64,000 bases of DNA from Pardosa pseudoannulata. Its lineage: Eukaryota; Arthropoda; Arachnida; Araneae; Lycosidae. This document shows positions 26,149 to 37,721 of this stretch, piece by piece (position 1 is the stretch's first letter; the number at the start of each line of letters is the position of its first letter). The DNA is taken from assembly GCA_032207245.1 (NCBI GenBank), contig CM063505.1, positions 174,608,200 to 174,672,199 of the forward strand. The letters run 5' to 3'. A model generated the notes under the pieces. The model ran no database searches and was not told where the DNA came from. It worked only from the letters and a program-made list of their open reading frames with translations. Position numbers and translations under genes: made by a program.

Positions 26149-27084
26149 GGTATCCGTCTACGTTCGGTGAACTTTTTTCTTTAAACGTAGAAACTAGTTC
26201 ATGTTTTTACATTTTTAGATTTATTTTTTATATTATCATAGAGAATTGCACTTAAAAAATTGTTATTCCTGGAGAAGTTTTTATAAAATTTCTAATAAAT
26301 GAAGAAAATTTAGTAAAAACATCAGGTTTTTTCAAAAGGTCTAATTTTTTAATAAATTATTTCAATATTTTTTGATGCAACACATTTCTTATACACTGGA
26401 CTAGTGAATCACCTAGAATCTTTGCTTAATTTACATTTGGTAAAAAACTTGGGTCCTTCAAAATCATACACTTTGAATTTTTAATGAATTTTTATTACCT
26501 TTATATCTAACTGAGTGAAACAACATTAAAAATTATCCAAATTTAAAGCTTTTAGGTCATTCACTAGTAAATACTATCAAAAGCATTCATAATAATTTTC
26601 AACAAAATATTTTAAGAACTTTTTGAGAAATCACATTTTAAGTTTCAACATTTTATTAAAAATACCATTCTAAGAAAAACGCATTTAAAGTTTATGATAG
26701 CAACTTTAACTATTAAAAAATTAAAATACATGTTTAAAATTCCACACATTTTCTTGTTTCAAAACTTACTAATTGCCAAGTTGATAATTATTAAAAATAC
26801 TAGAAAAATGTTTAAACTAATCTTCATGAAAATTTAAAAAGTTTTGTCCAAAAATTGCTCTTTAAAAGGCTTTAAATTCACAACTTCCGGTTCCGAAGTC
26901 GCTACTTCCTTTTTGTTTTGACAGCTGTCACTGATGTTTAAACAGCTGTAACTTTTCTTTAAAATGCCGTAGAGACAAAATAAAAACAGATTTAGAAGCC
27001 TAAAAGTTGAAAATTTACAATAGAGAAATAAAAAAAATTTATGATTTTTGGCAAAAAATGACGTTTTTAACGTAGACGGATACC
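26149..27084. mobile_element. TTAA-flanked inverted-repeat element, 936 bp
   Basis: Perfect 16-bp terminal inverted repeats: GGTATCCGTCTACGTT at 26149-26164 and its complement at 27069-27084. TTAA sits directly outside both ends (26145-26148, 27085-27088). TTAA targeting fits the piggyBac superfamily. The interior is A/T-rich apart from an AACTTCCGGTTCCGAAGTCG patch near 26881 and has no transposase. Confidence 0.85.
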
Positions 27085-27338
27085 TTAAATACTTTTACCT
27101 ATGTATATATATTTGGTACAAAATTTTGGGGGGTTGAACATCACCCCTTACCTTTAGCCGTTCAGAATAGGACTCAAACAGAAAAAAGACAATCTAAAAA
27201 CATCCCTCTTTTAACAAATAGTTTCATTGAGATCTCCCAAACATCATGACTGCTTCATATATTTGCAGTCGTTATAATGAGCAGTTCAGATGTTCATATA
27301 GGATTTAATAATCTCTTTTAATACACCAGTGACCCAGG

Positions 27339-27495
27339 GTTTGGTTTGGTTTAGAGTGCTACGGTCTACTTTTTTGCAACATGAGGGCTAATGAAACCGG
27401 GACCTACAGCTTAAAGCCGAATCCGAACGGCTACGTACCTCCATGCCACAGTGGGATTCGAACCCACGAACTCCGGTACCAAAGGCCAGCACCCT
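27339..27495 (-). mobile_element. AAACC-tailed SINE, 5' truncated
   Basis: Near-consensus body and perfect B box (GGTTCGAATCCCAC), but the A-box head is missing. Flanked by ACCAGTGACCCAGG / ACCAGTGACCCAAGG (27325-27338, 27496-27510). Duplications around a truncated copy show truncation occurred during insertion. Confidence 0.9.
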
Positions 27496-27510
27496 ACCAG
27501 TGACCCAAGG

Positions 27511-28729
27511 TGAAAGGTCGGAGGAAGGACGTACATCCCCCTTCCTACCCCTAAGCGTTAATACTTTTTTTTCTTCCTTATATGAAATGAAAGAAGTATC
27601 GTAATTGCGAAAAATTCAGTGTTCAGATTTAAAAGAACTTAAAAACCATGCCTAAATTAATTTTAGCTAGTTTCAGAGTTTTGTCTGGACGTACATTAAA
27701 AGGAACCTTGAATTTTGTACTTTGTTTTAAATTTTAAGTATTTATTTTGAGCATCCCTGAATTAATTTTGACTAGTCACGCCTGTACATCCATACGTATA
27801 TCTCGCATAATTCTAAAACGATTAGCCGTAAAATATTAAAATTTTGTATTTAATACCGTTATAATATTTAATCGTACACCTCTTCTATTGATTACACGTC
27901 CTCTTTGATTGCAACCTGCATGCTATATAACAAAAAGGAATTCAATATAACGCTACCGGGTGTAACTCAAAAGCGATTACCCGTAGAATGTTGACTTTTA
28001 TTTAAGTCTGTTGTGACATCTAGTTGTGCACTTCCATTTTTTTGTTTCAATCCGCACTCTTTATAAAGAAAATTTTCAGTATAACACACATTAAAACACT
28101 TCCGATCACCTCCAGTTGGCAGTACTTGAGCTCTCCTTATTGTACTTAATTAATATGTGCTATTCATTCACGAATAGAATTCTACTTATTACTGAATTAA
28201 TATTGTATAATTTTTATATTTTATTACAATGTCATATTGTAGCAATTATGTAATAGTCTACTCTTCTAAAGAAATAGTGTTTCGTATCTCACATTCAAAT
28301 AAAACAATTTTAAATTAAATCCAGCAAAGTATGTGCATAACTTAACAGATGGGCAATGAAGTCATGTCACGTCGACATCAGATTATTTTATTTAAACTTT
28401 ATAGGTGTACAGTTACCAGGATAAAAAATTAAAATAATAGACGTTTCAAATTTTTAAACTTATTCATAAAACAATGTATAATTGAATTATTGATGTGATT
28501 ACATTGTTTAGCAATAGAGAGAGACCTCCAAAATTTGCAAGTTTTCGACTTCATGTATTTTGAGCATTTAACCGCATTTTTTAAATTACAATTAGTTAAT
28601 AAAAAAAAGTTAAACATATACGTATTTTTCATTTTCCCAGAGCTAATTTCAAACGGCAATAAACATCCATATCAGGCCCAGACAAAACAAAATTCTCGAA
28701 TTGTACTTGAATTTTGTTACAGCGAGTCG

Positions 28730-28732
<3 letters not shown>
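27511..28732. repeat. Region with two diverged dispersed repeat copies
   Basis: At 27790-27960 and 27960-28095 the same wording occurs twice in tandem: ACGATTAGCCGTAAAATATT against GCGATTACCCGTAGAATGTT, each followed by an ATCTAGTTGTGCAC-like segment and a TTCA(A/G)TATAAC end. The family is unknown. The rest has no gene. Confidence 0.45.
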
Positions 28733-28802
<70 letters not shown>

Positions 28803-28861
28803 AATATAAATATATATATAATTTAATTGCTTATACATACATAAGTACATACAAACATACA

Positions 28862-28923
<62 letters not shown>

Positions 28924-28926
28924 AAT

Positions 28927-28962
<36 letters not shown>

Positions 28963-29011
28963 AATTGCATATACATACATAAATGCGTACAAACATACAC
29001 ATATATATATG

Positions 29012-29101
<90 letters not shown>

Positions 29102-29205
29102 AATTGCATATACATACATAAATGCGTACAAACATACATATATATATATAATTTAATTGCATATACATACATAAATGCGTACAAACATACACACATATAT
29201 ATATG

Positions 29206-29253
<48 letters not shown>

Positions 29254-29350
29254 ATATATACATATATATTTATACATAATTTAATTGTATATACATACAT
29301 ACATACAAACATACATATATATATAAATATGTATGTATGTATGTATGTGT
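28733..29350. repeat. TA tract interleaved with a 60-bp minisatellite
   Basis: Blocks of (TA)n alternate with a unit AATTTAATTGCATATACATA then CATAAATGCGTACAAACATA, seen at about 28820, 28958, 29097, 29150 and 29278, with a short (TC)n run at 28871-28892. Confidence 0.9.
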
Positions 29351-30030
29351 ATGCAATTAAATTCTTTAATTTATATCATTGTTACAAAATCTAACACCGA
29401 TTTCTTTCTATTCTAAAATTTTACCTCAAAGAAATTATTACTTTTAAAGTTTATAATTATGTTTAATTGTTAATTTTTCAAATGTATTAAAAAATAATTG
29501 TTTCCGATTTCATGTTTCAAAAACACTGATAAGTGAATAATATATTTAAATTAACGTAGTATTTACTCTTCGAAAATTATTCTTTGTAAACCAACATATA
29601 GCAGCTATGAAAGTTTTTAATCAAAGAGTTAATTCTATTTACTTTAAAATTGCTATGAAATAAACCTGTAGCGATATCCCTTTGTCATTTAAACTCCACG
29701 TTTGTAACTACTACAACTTCTACTTCTATTTTCATCTCTGCCGGGGATTTCCCGTTGTATGTAGTGTGTTAGAGAAGATCACTTTGTTGTTTGGTTTAAA
29801 CTCTATTAAATGTTTACTTTTCTAAATCTTGAAGAGTATTTAAAGTTTCCATCGTATCATTGTCACAACGTCTCGCTTACTTCGTTAACATATAAAAAAT
29901 AATCTTTAGGCAAAAGATTCGGAATTTTTTTTTAAATTTGGTGTTATTCATTTAAAAATTTATATATAGCTGATTACTATTGCCTCTCTCCAATCCTCCT
30001 GGTTCTTTTCTGAAAGTGAAGCTGCATATT
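29351..30030. other. No gene seen
   Basis: A/T-rich, no exon or element supported. Confidence 0.4.
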
Positions 30031-30044
30031 ACTCTAAGCCATGG

Positions 30045-30221
30045 TTTCATTTAGTTTAGAGCGCTACGGCCTACTGTTTTACACACTAGAGCTAATAAGA
30101 CCGGGACCTACTGCGTAAAGCAAATTCCGAATGACTACTAACATCCATGTCCGCAGCGGGATTCGAACCTGCGAACTCCGATTTCGAAGATCAGCCCTCT
30201 ACCATTCGGTCATCGTTCGGC
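30045..30221 (-). mobile_element. AAACC-tailed SINE with 14-bp target duplication
   Basis: Full-length - strand copy: head CCGAACGATGACCGAATGGT, B box GGTTCGAATCC, tail near 30045. Exact flanking duplication ACTCTAAGCCATGG at 30031-30044 and 30222-30235. Confidence 0.92.
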
Positions 30222-30235
30222 ACTCTAAGCCATGG

Positions 30236-31359
30236 ACCAATCTCATATTGCGACGGGGTGCCGCTTGTAGGCTTTTCAACGCCAAGGGTATGACTCACAA
30301 CTTAACAACAACTACTATTGCCTTCTATGGAATCACAACTATCTCAAAGTTTTAGTGTTATATGCGCAGTAAAAACGTTTCTGATCTTTTTTTGCTTTCA
30401 AGATTATGCTATGCGGAAATCAAGTATTGTGATTAAGCATAATTTGCATTTCAAATATATCTTCAAGGACTAATCATTGAGCATGGACGAATCTTCAATG
30501 TTCGATGTCCTTTAAAATCCCGAGGATTTATTTCCTTGGAAAGGAAAAATAAGAACACCTATAACTTTTCCAGGTCGAACTTTGACTAGGAAAACTGTAG
30601 ATCCATTTCTAGCTAACTCTTAGAGTAAAAATCTCTCTAAATCCTGTTTGCAATGGTACTTAAGACCAAAATAAGCAATTAAGAAAATCACGCTTCTGCG
30701 TTTCATACCCCATCTGTAACAGCTTGTTAACTATTTATGTTTTGACATTTTTTTTCATCTTTTCGCCTATTCTGCCACTCCATCAAGGTGACCTATTTCC
30801 GAGGCAACTCCCAAATTCTAACACCGCCAGGTACTCATAGCTCGGTTAATGCTATTCATACTTGTCGGGGATAATATAAACGCGATTGAAGTCAAAAGTT
30901 TAAGGCTGACAAAACTATTATTATTTTCCTTTACACAAAATATTTTTAAGTATCATGTTCCAAGGACGTCATTCTGAATTTCTTTTCTCGATTCTTATGA
31001 ATTCTGAACCATTCATGGTATCGCCTTTTGTCCTGTTGGATTTATTGCTTCTTGAGTTTGGATGTATAATCATTATATATCTTGTCTTTGTTTCATTTAC
31101 TCTGTATGTCTTAAATAAATGAATTTATGATCACGAATTGATTGAAATATAGTTAATTTTCCAGCTCAGTACAAAGTTAACCTCTGATTACTTTAGAGAG
31201 GTTTTCATTTACGCTTTTTGAAAATAAATAAAGTTCGAATGTAAATTTATCCAATTGTGGGTATAAAATTATTTTCTGTGTTCTCCAAAACTTACAACTA
31301 CTTGATATGTCTACGATATGTCTACTTGAGATGTCTACGTATCTATTTCTGTAGATAGT
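30236..31359. other. No gene seen
   Basis: Mixed A/T-rich sequence with no supported exon; a slightly G+C-richer patch near 30770-30860. Confidence 0.4.
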
Positions 31360-31543
31360 AACCAAAGACAGCCGAATAGGTAGTGCGCAGCTCAACATTT
31401 CTCGACATCATGGGTTCAAATTCCACCAATAGCATCAGTACTTATAACCACTCAGAAACGTTTGTAAGTGGTGAATCCTGGTCTCATTGTCATACTCGTA
31501 ACCTGAAAAAAAGATGAACTAGCTTGTTCCAAACCAAGTCAAA
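31360..31543 (+). mobile_element. Diverged AAACC-tailed SINE
   Basis: A-box-like CAGCCGAATAGGTAGTGCG, B box GGGTTCAAATTCC, then TGGTCTCATTGTCATACTCG and tail TTCCAAACCAAGTC. Older than the consensus-like copies. Confidence 0.65.
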
Positions 31544-31656
31544 TCTCTCGTTCACAAAATATCTATATAGATTTTGCTCTAAATCCAAACTTATCAAGAA
31601 AAAACATTCTGTGCGTTAGATTACTCAGAATTACTAGGTTCAATTCCTTTCTAAAT

Positions 31657-31791
31657 GCCGAACGATGGCCGAATGGTTTAAGTGCTAATCTTCAGTCGGA
31701 GGTTGTGGGTTCGCAATGCAATTGTGACATGCATGTTCGGTATCAGCTTTAACCTGTAGGCCCCAGTTTCATTAGCTCTCGTATTGCAAAA
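31657..31791 (+). mobile_element. AAACC-tailed SINE, tail lost
   Basis: Good head GCCGAACGATGGCCGAATGG, damaged B box (GGGTTCGCAATGC), body to CTCTCGTATTGCAAAA; the AAACC tail is absent. Confidence 0.8.
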
Positions 31792-31888
31792 TATTTTCAA
31801 TATGAGAAAAAATATTTCGTCCTGCCTGACTAAACTCTATTACACAGCGCCAAATATTCCCCTAGTGGTAATTTTTGAAACAAAATCT

Positions 31889-31893
31889 TTTTT

Positions 31894-31925
<32 letters not shown>

Positions 31926-31990
31926 CCGGAATCCTTCGTCCCCAGTCTGGTTTAATCTTCCTACAAAATGTGGCGTCATTCTCGCAAATA
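31889..31990 (-). mobile_element. Poly(A)-ended retrosequence fragment
   Basis: A T-rich run at 31889-31925 abuts CCGGAATCCTTCGTCCCCAG and a short G+C-richer stretch, as expected for a - strand retroposed 3' end. Extent uncertain. Confidence 0.35.
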
Positions 31991-32189
31991 GATAGCGCTA
32001 CAGAACACTCTGAGCATTGTCAGTTTAATTATGACCACCCGTATTATATTTTTCACTCTTATTTCGTCTTCTTTCATCTTTCAACTGTTTATTTTCTACT
32101 CGCTTTCATTCTTTTGTGTTTACTAGAAATCTCTGGATTGAAGACTCGGCCCATAGAATCCTGCTAAATCAGCGCCTTGTATGACTTGT

Positions 32190-32267
32190 ATTGGTTTGGT
32201 AGAATTGGGAACGCTATTGTCTACATTTTTGCTAAAAGAGAGCTAATGAGACAAGTACACACTATTT
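32190..32267 (-). mobile_element. SINE tail fragment
   Basis: TTGGTTTGGTAGAATTGGGA, ACGCTATTGTCTACATTTTT and GAGCTAATGAGAC match the 3' part of the family on the - strand. Confidence 0.55.
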
Positions 32268-32550
32268 CACACCAGAACCTAGGAAGCTTCGGTATGCCTA
32301 AAACTGCGGGCTGGGTGAAGCAACTTAACCCGATTAATATTAATCCGTGTTATTATTCAAAAAGTACACTATATATAGAAGCAATGGCATTTATTTCTTT
32401 CTAGGTATTAAATTATTATAATAATTCATAAAAAAATAAAAAGACATTACAATATCGAAAAGTATATATCGTTAGAGAATATATAGACAACTTTAACGGA
32501 ATTATTTAGTTTCTTACAATTCAAGGTTTCTTACACAGTTTAGGCAACTT

Positions 32551-32834
<284 letters not shown>

Positions 32835-33208
32835 GCATTTTTTTTTCTTATAGGTATTTTTCAGTTAGAAAAAATATCTACAGTTTTGTTTGCACATTTG
32901 GAAGCTTAGTAATAAACCATTTTTAGCATATGCATAGATTCTTCAATACCACATTTTCTTAGATTTTTACAGGTATAAAATTAGGAAAAGTCAAGAAATT
33001 TATCTGTTTCGTTAGTAACTTTTCGAGAAAATTGGACACAAAACAATTTTGGGGTTAAAATCACTGAGGCTGTGGCTCCAGTGTTAAATATTCAAAATTA
33101 TTTTTAACTATATTGGTGCTGAAATGGAAATTTCTATATCACTTCCGCTTTAATAAAATCGTTTTTTCAAAGAAACCATGAAGACCCCTCCCGCCGTCCT
33201 AGTGTTAA

Positions 33209-33998
33209 CACGTTGACTGCCATGGGGGGTGGGTCACCAGTGACCGGCACTCGACATGGCTACAGCACCGTTTGGCCACCGGTGACCGGCGACGCAGCAA
33301 ATAATAAAACTGCATAATTATAGTAAATATGGATACTGATAAATTTTTGAATAATACCATTGTTATTATAATGGTTTGAATAAATTAATGCAATATAGCA
33401 CACACAAAAATAAATTTATTAGTACATGAAAATTATATATTTTACCCGTGCATATTGCGATGAGTCCGATTGAAACATTCAAGGCAAAGAAAAGGTGAAT
33501 CAAAGCAATCGGAACAATGTCACCACATTTTTAGTCAAATTCTTTGCTCTAGCTCTTTCTGGCTGCTTTGAATTCTAAAGAATAAGAGTAATCACTTAGC
33601 AATCGAAGCACGATTGCTTGAAAAAAAAGGACAATCGTAACAATTGCCTACCAAGCCGGTAACAATTACCGAACGATGGCCGATTGATTAGGGTGCTGGC
33701 CTTCGGTACCGGAGTTCGTGGGTTCGAACCCATTGAGGCATGGATGTTCGTAGCCGTCCGGAATCGGAACTGTAGGTCCCGGTCTCATTAACCCTCGTGT
33801 TGCAAAAGAGTAGATCGTAGCACTCCAAACCAAAGCCTGCCACGCCGAAGTCACCCCCACGCCGAAAACTGCTTCAAGCATGATTTTATAACTCATTTTA
33901 TCTGCTGCAAATAGTATTTCAGCATAATATGCATCGCATAATGAAATGTCGTCGGCGTCTTGGGCTAACCATTGAAAATGCGTCTGGGAGTCAACGTG
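33209..33998 (-). mobile_element. Deleted piggyBac-like transposon with nested SINE
   Basis: Both ends abut TTAA (33205-33208, 33999-34002) and share inverted CACGTTGACT. The left subterminal region has two GTCACC(A/G)GTGACCGGC-like repeats (about 33231 and 33280). On the - strand, just before a stop at 33442-33444, the sequence encodes HCSDCFDSPFLCLECFNRTH RNMHG, a Cys/His cluster like the C-terminal zinc-binding domain of piggyBac transposases. The right part reads DADDISLCDAYYAEILFAAD on the same strand. The middle of the transposase is gone, frames are broken and a SINE sits inside. Confidence 0.75.
33669..33835 (+). mobile_element. AAACC-tailed SINE nested in the piggyBac-like remnant
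   Basis: Near-consensus copy: CCGAACGATGGCCGATTGAT, B box GGGTTCGAACCC, tail ACTCCAAACCAAAG. Being inside the dead transposon, it inserted after the transposon did. No clear target duplication. Confidence 0.88.
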
Positions 33999-34002
33999 TT
34001 AA

Positions 34003-35400
34003 AGATGACTCTGAATGACCAAGAACGTGTCTTCTTGAAAATAGAGACATACGATTATGACGTGCAGAGCATTCTGAATCTGTCATTAAAATTGACTGCG
34101 CTATACGTCAACATTATACAAAGAAATATATTTCTTTAGTAAAGATGACAATAAACAACTCCCAAATCGCTTACAATGTTAAGCGTTCATTAAATGCAGG
34201 GTTATGTAAAGGGAAATCAATTTCGTAATCGGTTTCTACAAGAAAAAGTTTTCGAGACTAGTTTTAAAACCTACCCCCCACCCTTTTGTTACCATGTAGA
34301 GGCGTTTTCTTGAAATTTAAAGATCCCGAAAAACTAAAATGATCGGCTTCTGTGTAAATTAATGTGTCCTTCTGGACGTCATACATAATATGATCGTAAC
34401 TTGAAGGCCCGTTAACCAGAATGCATAATAAGTGCATCCGTAAGAAAAAGATTTTAATGTTATCTGGTGGAAAAAAACTCAAGGTCCTGCAACTCAGGTA
34501 TAATAACACATAACATATATCTAAATCTAGCTTTCATTTTCTTTTGTCGCATAGCACAAATGGCCTTCGTGAACTCAATGTCAAGCTCACTTTTTTGAGT
34601 CGAAAATAGGCGTGGGGTGTGTAAATAGTGGGACTTGTGTACTTCTATGGCTTAGAGAAATCAAGATGTACAGATAAAACTTTCATCCTACTTTCATACT
34701 ATTGGTTTGTTTTTTCACTAATTCTGTTGCATGTTTCTTAATTATCAATTGCTCCTCTGTTTTATGAATGAAAAATATGTATTATAAAAAAGTGTTTGGT
34801 TGTCACTTTCCCTTTTCCACTTTCATTTTTATTCTTAAATAAAAAAATATTCTTATAAGGTCAACATCTACGTTATATGTACAACAACAAGTACATATAA
34901 GGACAGTTGCTACCATCTGTTTCTCATAAACATTTATAAGAAATTAATAGTTAATTAAATTCAGGACAGCTTTATAAGTAAACATCAATGAAGTAAAAAC
35001 AAAAATTTAGAATGTTATCTTCAAACGTTTCAGGATTCAAACGAACATTCTTATTTAGATTTACTAGTAACAATTGAAACTAAGATCCTCCAAAAATTTT
35101 CTTCATGATTGAAAAAGTCTCAGTTAAACAAAATAAATAAATAAATAACAGGTATCAATTCTGAAGTTGTCCCCGGTGATTTAATTGGAACTGAATTGTT
35201 TAACTACACATACTAATTTACCTTCCAAAATCCTTTTATTTCCCTGTCATCTACACTAACATAAACTAAACTTTAAAATCATTGAGTGTTACCGTCACCT
35301 GGGAATGCTATGAATTTCCTTGGTTCCAAGTGTGGAACTATTATCTCACCATCAATACAATACTGAGCATTTATTAAAAGACTTAAAATAAAAAAAGCAT
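34003..35400. other. No gene seen
   Basis: A/T-rich; a short inverted repeat TTATATGTAC / GTACATATAA lies at about 34873-34900. No exon. Confidence 0.4.
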
Positions 35401-35406
35401 TCATTT

Positions 35407-35760
35407 TCAAAACAATTTATATTCAACAGTATTAGGCCTACAAAAATGAGTATTACTTGAAAATAACCATAAACTCCACAGGTTTTCGTCACATCTCCTA
35501 ATTGTTCCATGCGCACCCTCTGGGTCACACAACTCACGTCCAGGTGATAATTTAACTAGTTTAACATATTTTGAAATCCTGTCAATAATCATCTCTACAT
35601 TATTGATTCCTTCTGGAATCGTCTAATGTTTTTGATAGTATGTGTACGTAAACAAGCCCTTCAATGTGTCTTTAAAGGAAAAGTCACAAATGTTAAGTCA
35701 AGTGATTTGAAGAGGCCAAGGGAACAAAGAGATGCCATCCAAACTGTTGTGCCATATAAT
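35407..35760 (-). pseudogene. Degraded mariner-like (DDE) transposase fragment
   Basis: On the - strand the reading LFPWPLQIT*LNICDFSFKD, then GLFTYTYY, INNVEMIIDRIS and CDPEGAHGTIRR follows the order of the mariner-type transposase end (WPPRSPDLTPCDFFLWG, VY.PP, I...I, CR...GAHIE). Internal stops show it is dead. Similarity is by eye only. Confidence 0.45.
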
Positions 35761-35770
35761 GCGAGAGCTT

Positions 35771-36261
35771 AATAAGATAATAAAAACTCAATTACATGCG
35801 AAGCTATGAGCCAGATCTGTTGAGAAACTCAAGTAAAATAGACAAAGAAATTATAAATTTGACAATTTATTTTACAACTAAAAAAACAACTTAAACATTA
35901 TTACAGATCTATTTATTGTTTTGCTAATCTCCCACTTAATTTGTTCTTCGTTACATACTGCAAGGCTAATGTCATGTTTTCAGAGAAGATGGCATGTAGA
36001 AAGAGTGGTGCAAATTTGCTGCCTATGCTTATAATAATTCCTTTTTTCTTTTGCCGTGATATCCTGCTAATTCAGCTGAGCAATAAACACTTCGGCTTAC
36101 TGTCTCTTTCAGAGAGGGGAAAGGGCAAACCCCACCTGTCCAGCCAGAGTCGGAGTAATGTAAGACGCTGGAAACATTTCCGGTCTTCTCTCTGGTCAGT
36201 CTCTCCGTAGATAGCCCACTAATGGCAGCGAAGGCGTTTATTGATGTAACTCTTTGTTACA
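35771..36261 (+). mobile_element. Putative solo LTR, family copy 2
   Basis: Partner of 9352-9914: shares GCGAAGCTATGAGCCAGATC, TTTCAGAGAAGAT, ACCTGTCCAGCCAGAGTCGG, TTTCCGGTCTTCTCTCTGGT and the end AACTCTTTGTTACA. No internal coding part nearby. Confidence 0.45.
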
Positions 36262-37508
36262 CACACCAACACATATAATCCAGAAGTGTTTATGTTCATC
36301 GTTCAGGTTTCCACGACTTTGTATATACCAAAGAGGGGATACTCCATACTGGTATAATAAAAAAAAACTCTGAAATTCTCAATCAATTGTGGCAATATTC
36401 ATAACTGCAACATAGCTAAATAACTTTCACCCATCACCCATTTTCGACGAAAAAGAAAAATGACGCACACACAACAGTTCATACCACCCAAGAGTGTATA
36501 GTGTACCCAAAAGAGAGCAAAAAGAAGCATTGAAGAGCCTGCAGAAAACTTAATGAGCTTGTGGTTATTTTCATATACCCCTCATATTCGTATGTGTAAT
36601 AGTTTTAATATATTGCATTTTGAAAATAACTGAATCTTTTGTAGCAGCTCTGTGTGTGCAATCTATACATTAACTTAAAGCAACGATCACTTAAACTTAA
36701 CCTATGTCAAGAACTGACTCCTAAGTAAAAATGCAATTCTTTTATGATAAGATAGAGCGATATTACTTCACATAACCATCACCTATTTTTCTAGAAAAGA
36801 TGGTTTACTTTTCCCAATACAAAAATCTCCAATTCACATTGAACTGCGGCAATGTTTAGCTTTAAATACCTGAAAAATAGCCTGTAGTAGCAAAAATATA
36901 TCTTGAATTTTGATAAAACGTCATTAAGAAAAAACTTTTACACCCAGTTATTTTCATTGTGATTTACTAAGTTTTTTTATTGAGAACTTATTTACAAAGA
37001 TAGTTAATTTATAATTTTCACTATTCTCTCACACATACAATGTCTAGGATGAAATAGTTTGGTCAAATATGCAAAAGCAATGGCACTATGGTCATATTTT
37101 GCAAAAGGTGGAAGAATTAATGTGGTACATACTATTTAAAACCATTGCAAACTAGGAGCATCCATTCCAGCATTAAGATTCGAACCAAGTGAGTTCAGTA
37201 ACAAAGGAAAATGCATTGCAGATCGCCTGGCAATACGATAGACTGATTTTGATACTTACCTCCCTGATACAACAAAACGAGTAAACTATCGCCAGATCTA
37301 ACAGATAACTTTGACCATTTTAACTTTAAAATGTTTACCAGATCTTTCAAGCATTAAATAGATCTAAAAATAAACGATAACTAAAATTCTCCTTCTCTAT
37401 AAATCAGTAACACGTTTTCGTAATATCTAGGAAAATTACTTAAGAAAAGTAACCTTTTTCAGCTTAATTTTTTATTCTAATTGTATATATTTTTTCTCTT
37501 CCTCACAG
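36262..37508. other. Upstream of the CBM14 exon, no exon found
   Basis: Probably intron of the deacetylase gene. A weak SINE-like remnant (AAGATTCGAACCAAGTGAGT) lies near 37173. I looked for a phase-1 signal-peptide exon here and found none. Confidence 0.35.
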
Positions 37509-37721
37509 CCGCTCTTTGCGATCAGATCCAGTGCCAAAAAGCCTCAAGTACTTTCCAATGTCCGCAGCAGTTCGGCTACTTCCGCGACAACACTGATTGC
37601 AACAAGTACTTCATCTGCGTGTTTGGAGATGCTATGCATGACAAATGCACGCCAGGCCTGTACTTCAACGATCAGTTACGAATGTGTGATTGGCCAAGGA
37701 ACGTGAAAGATTGCGAATCCA
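37509..37721 (+). CDS. CDA exon a: CBM14 chitin-binding domain
   Basis: Acceptor cctcacag follows a strong pyrimidine tract; donor A|gtaagt. Incoming and outgoing phase are both 1. It encodes ALCDQIQCQKASS and then a peritrophin-type domain: six cysteines after FQ, in the order C-PQQFGYF, C-NKYFI-C, C-TPGLYF, C-DWP and KD-C. The aromatic residues of CBM14 (Y, YF, LYF, W) are in place. The N-terminal ALC looks like the end of a signal peptide whose start is on an upstream exon. Confidence 0.88.
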
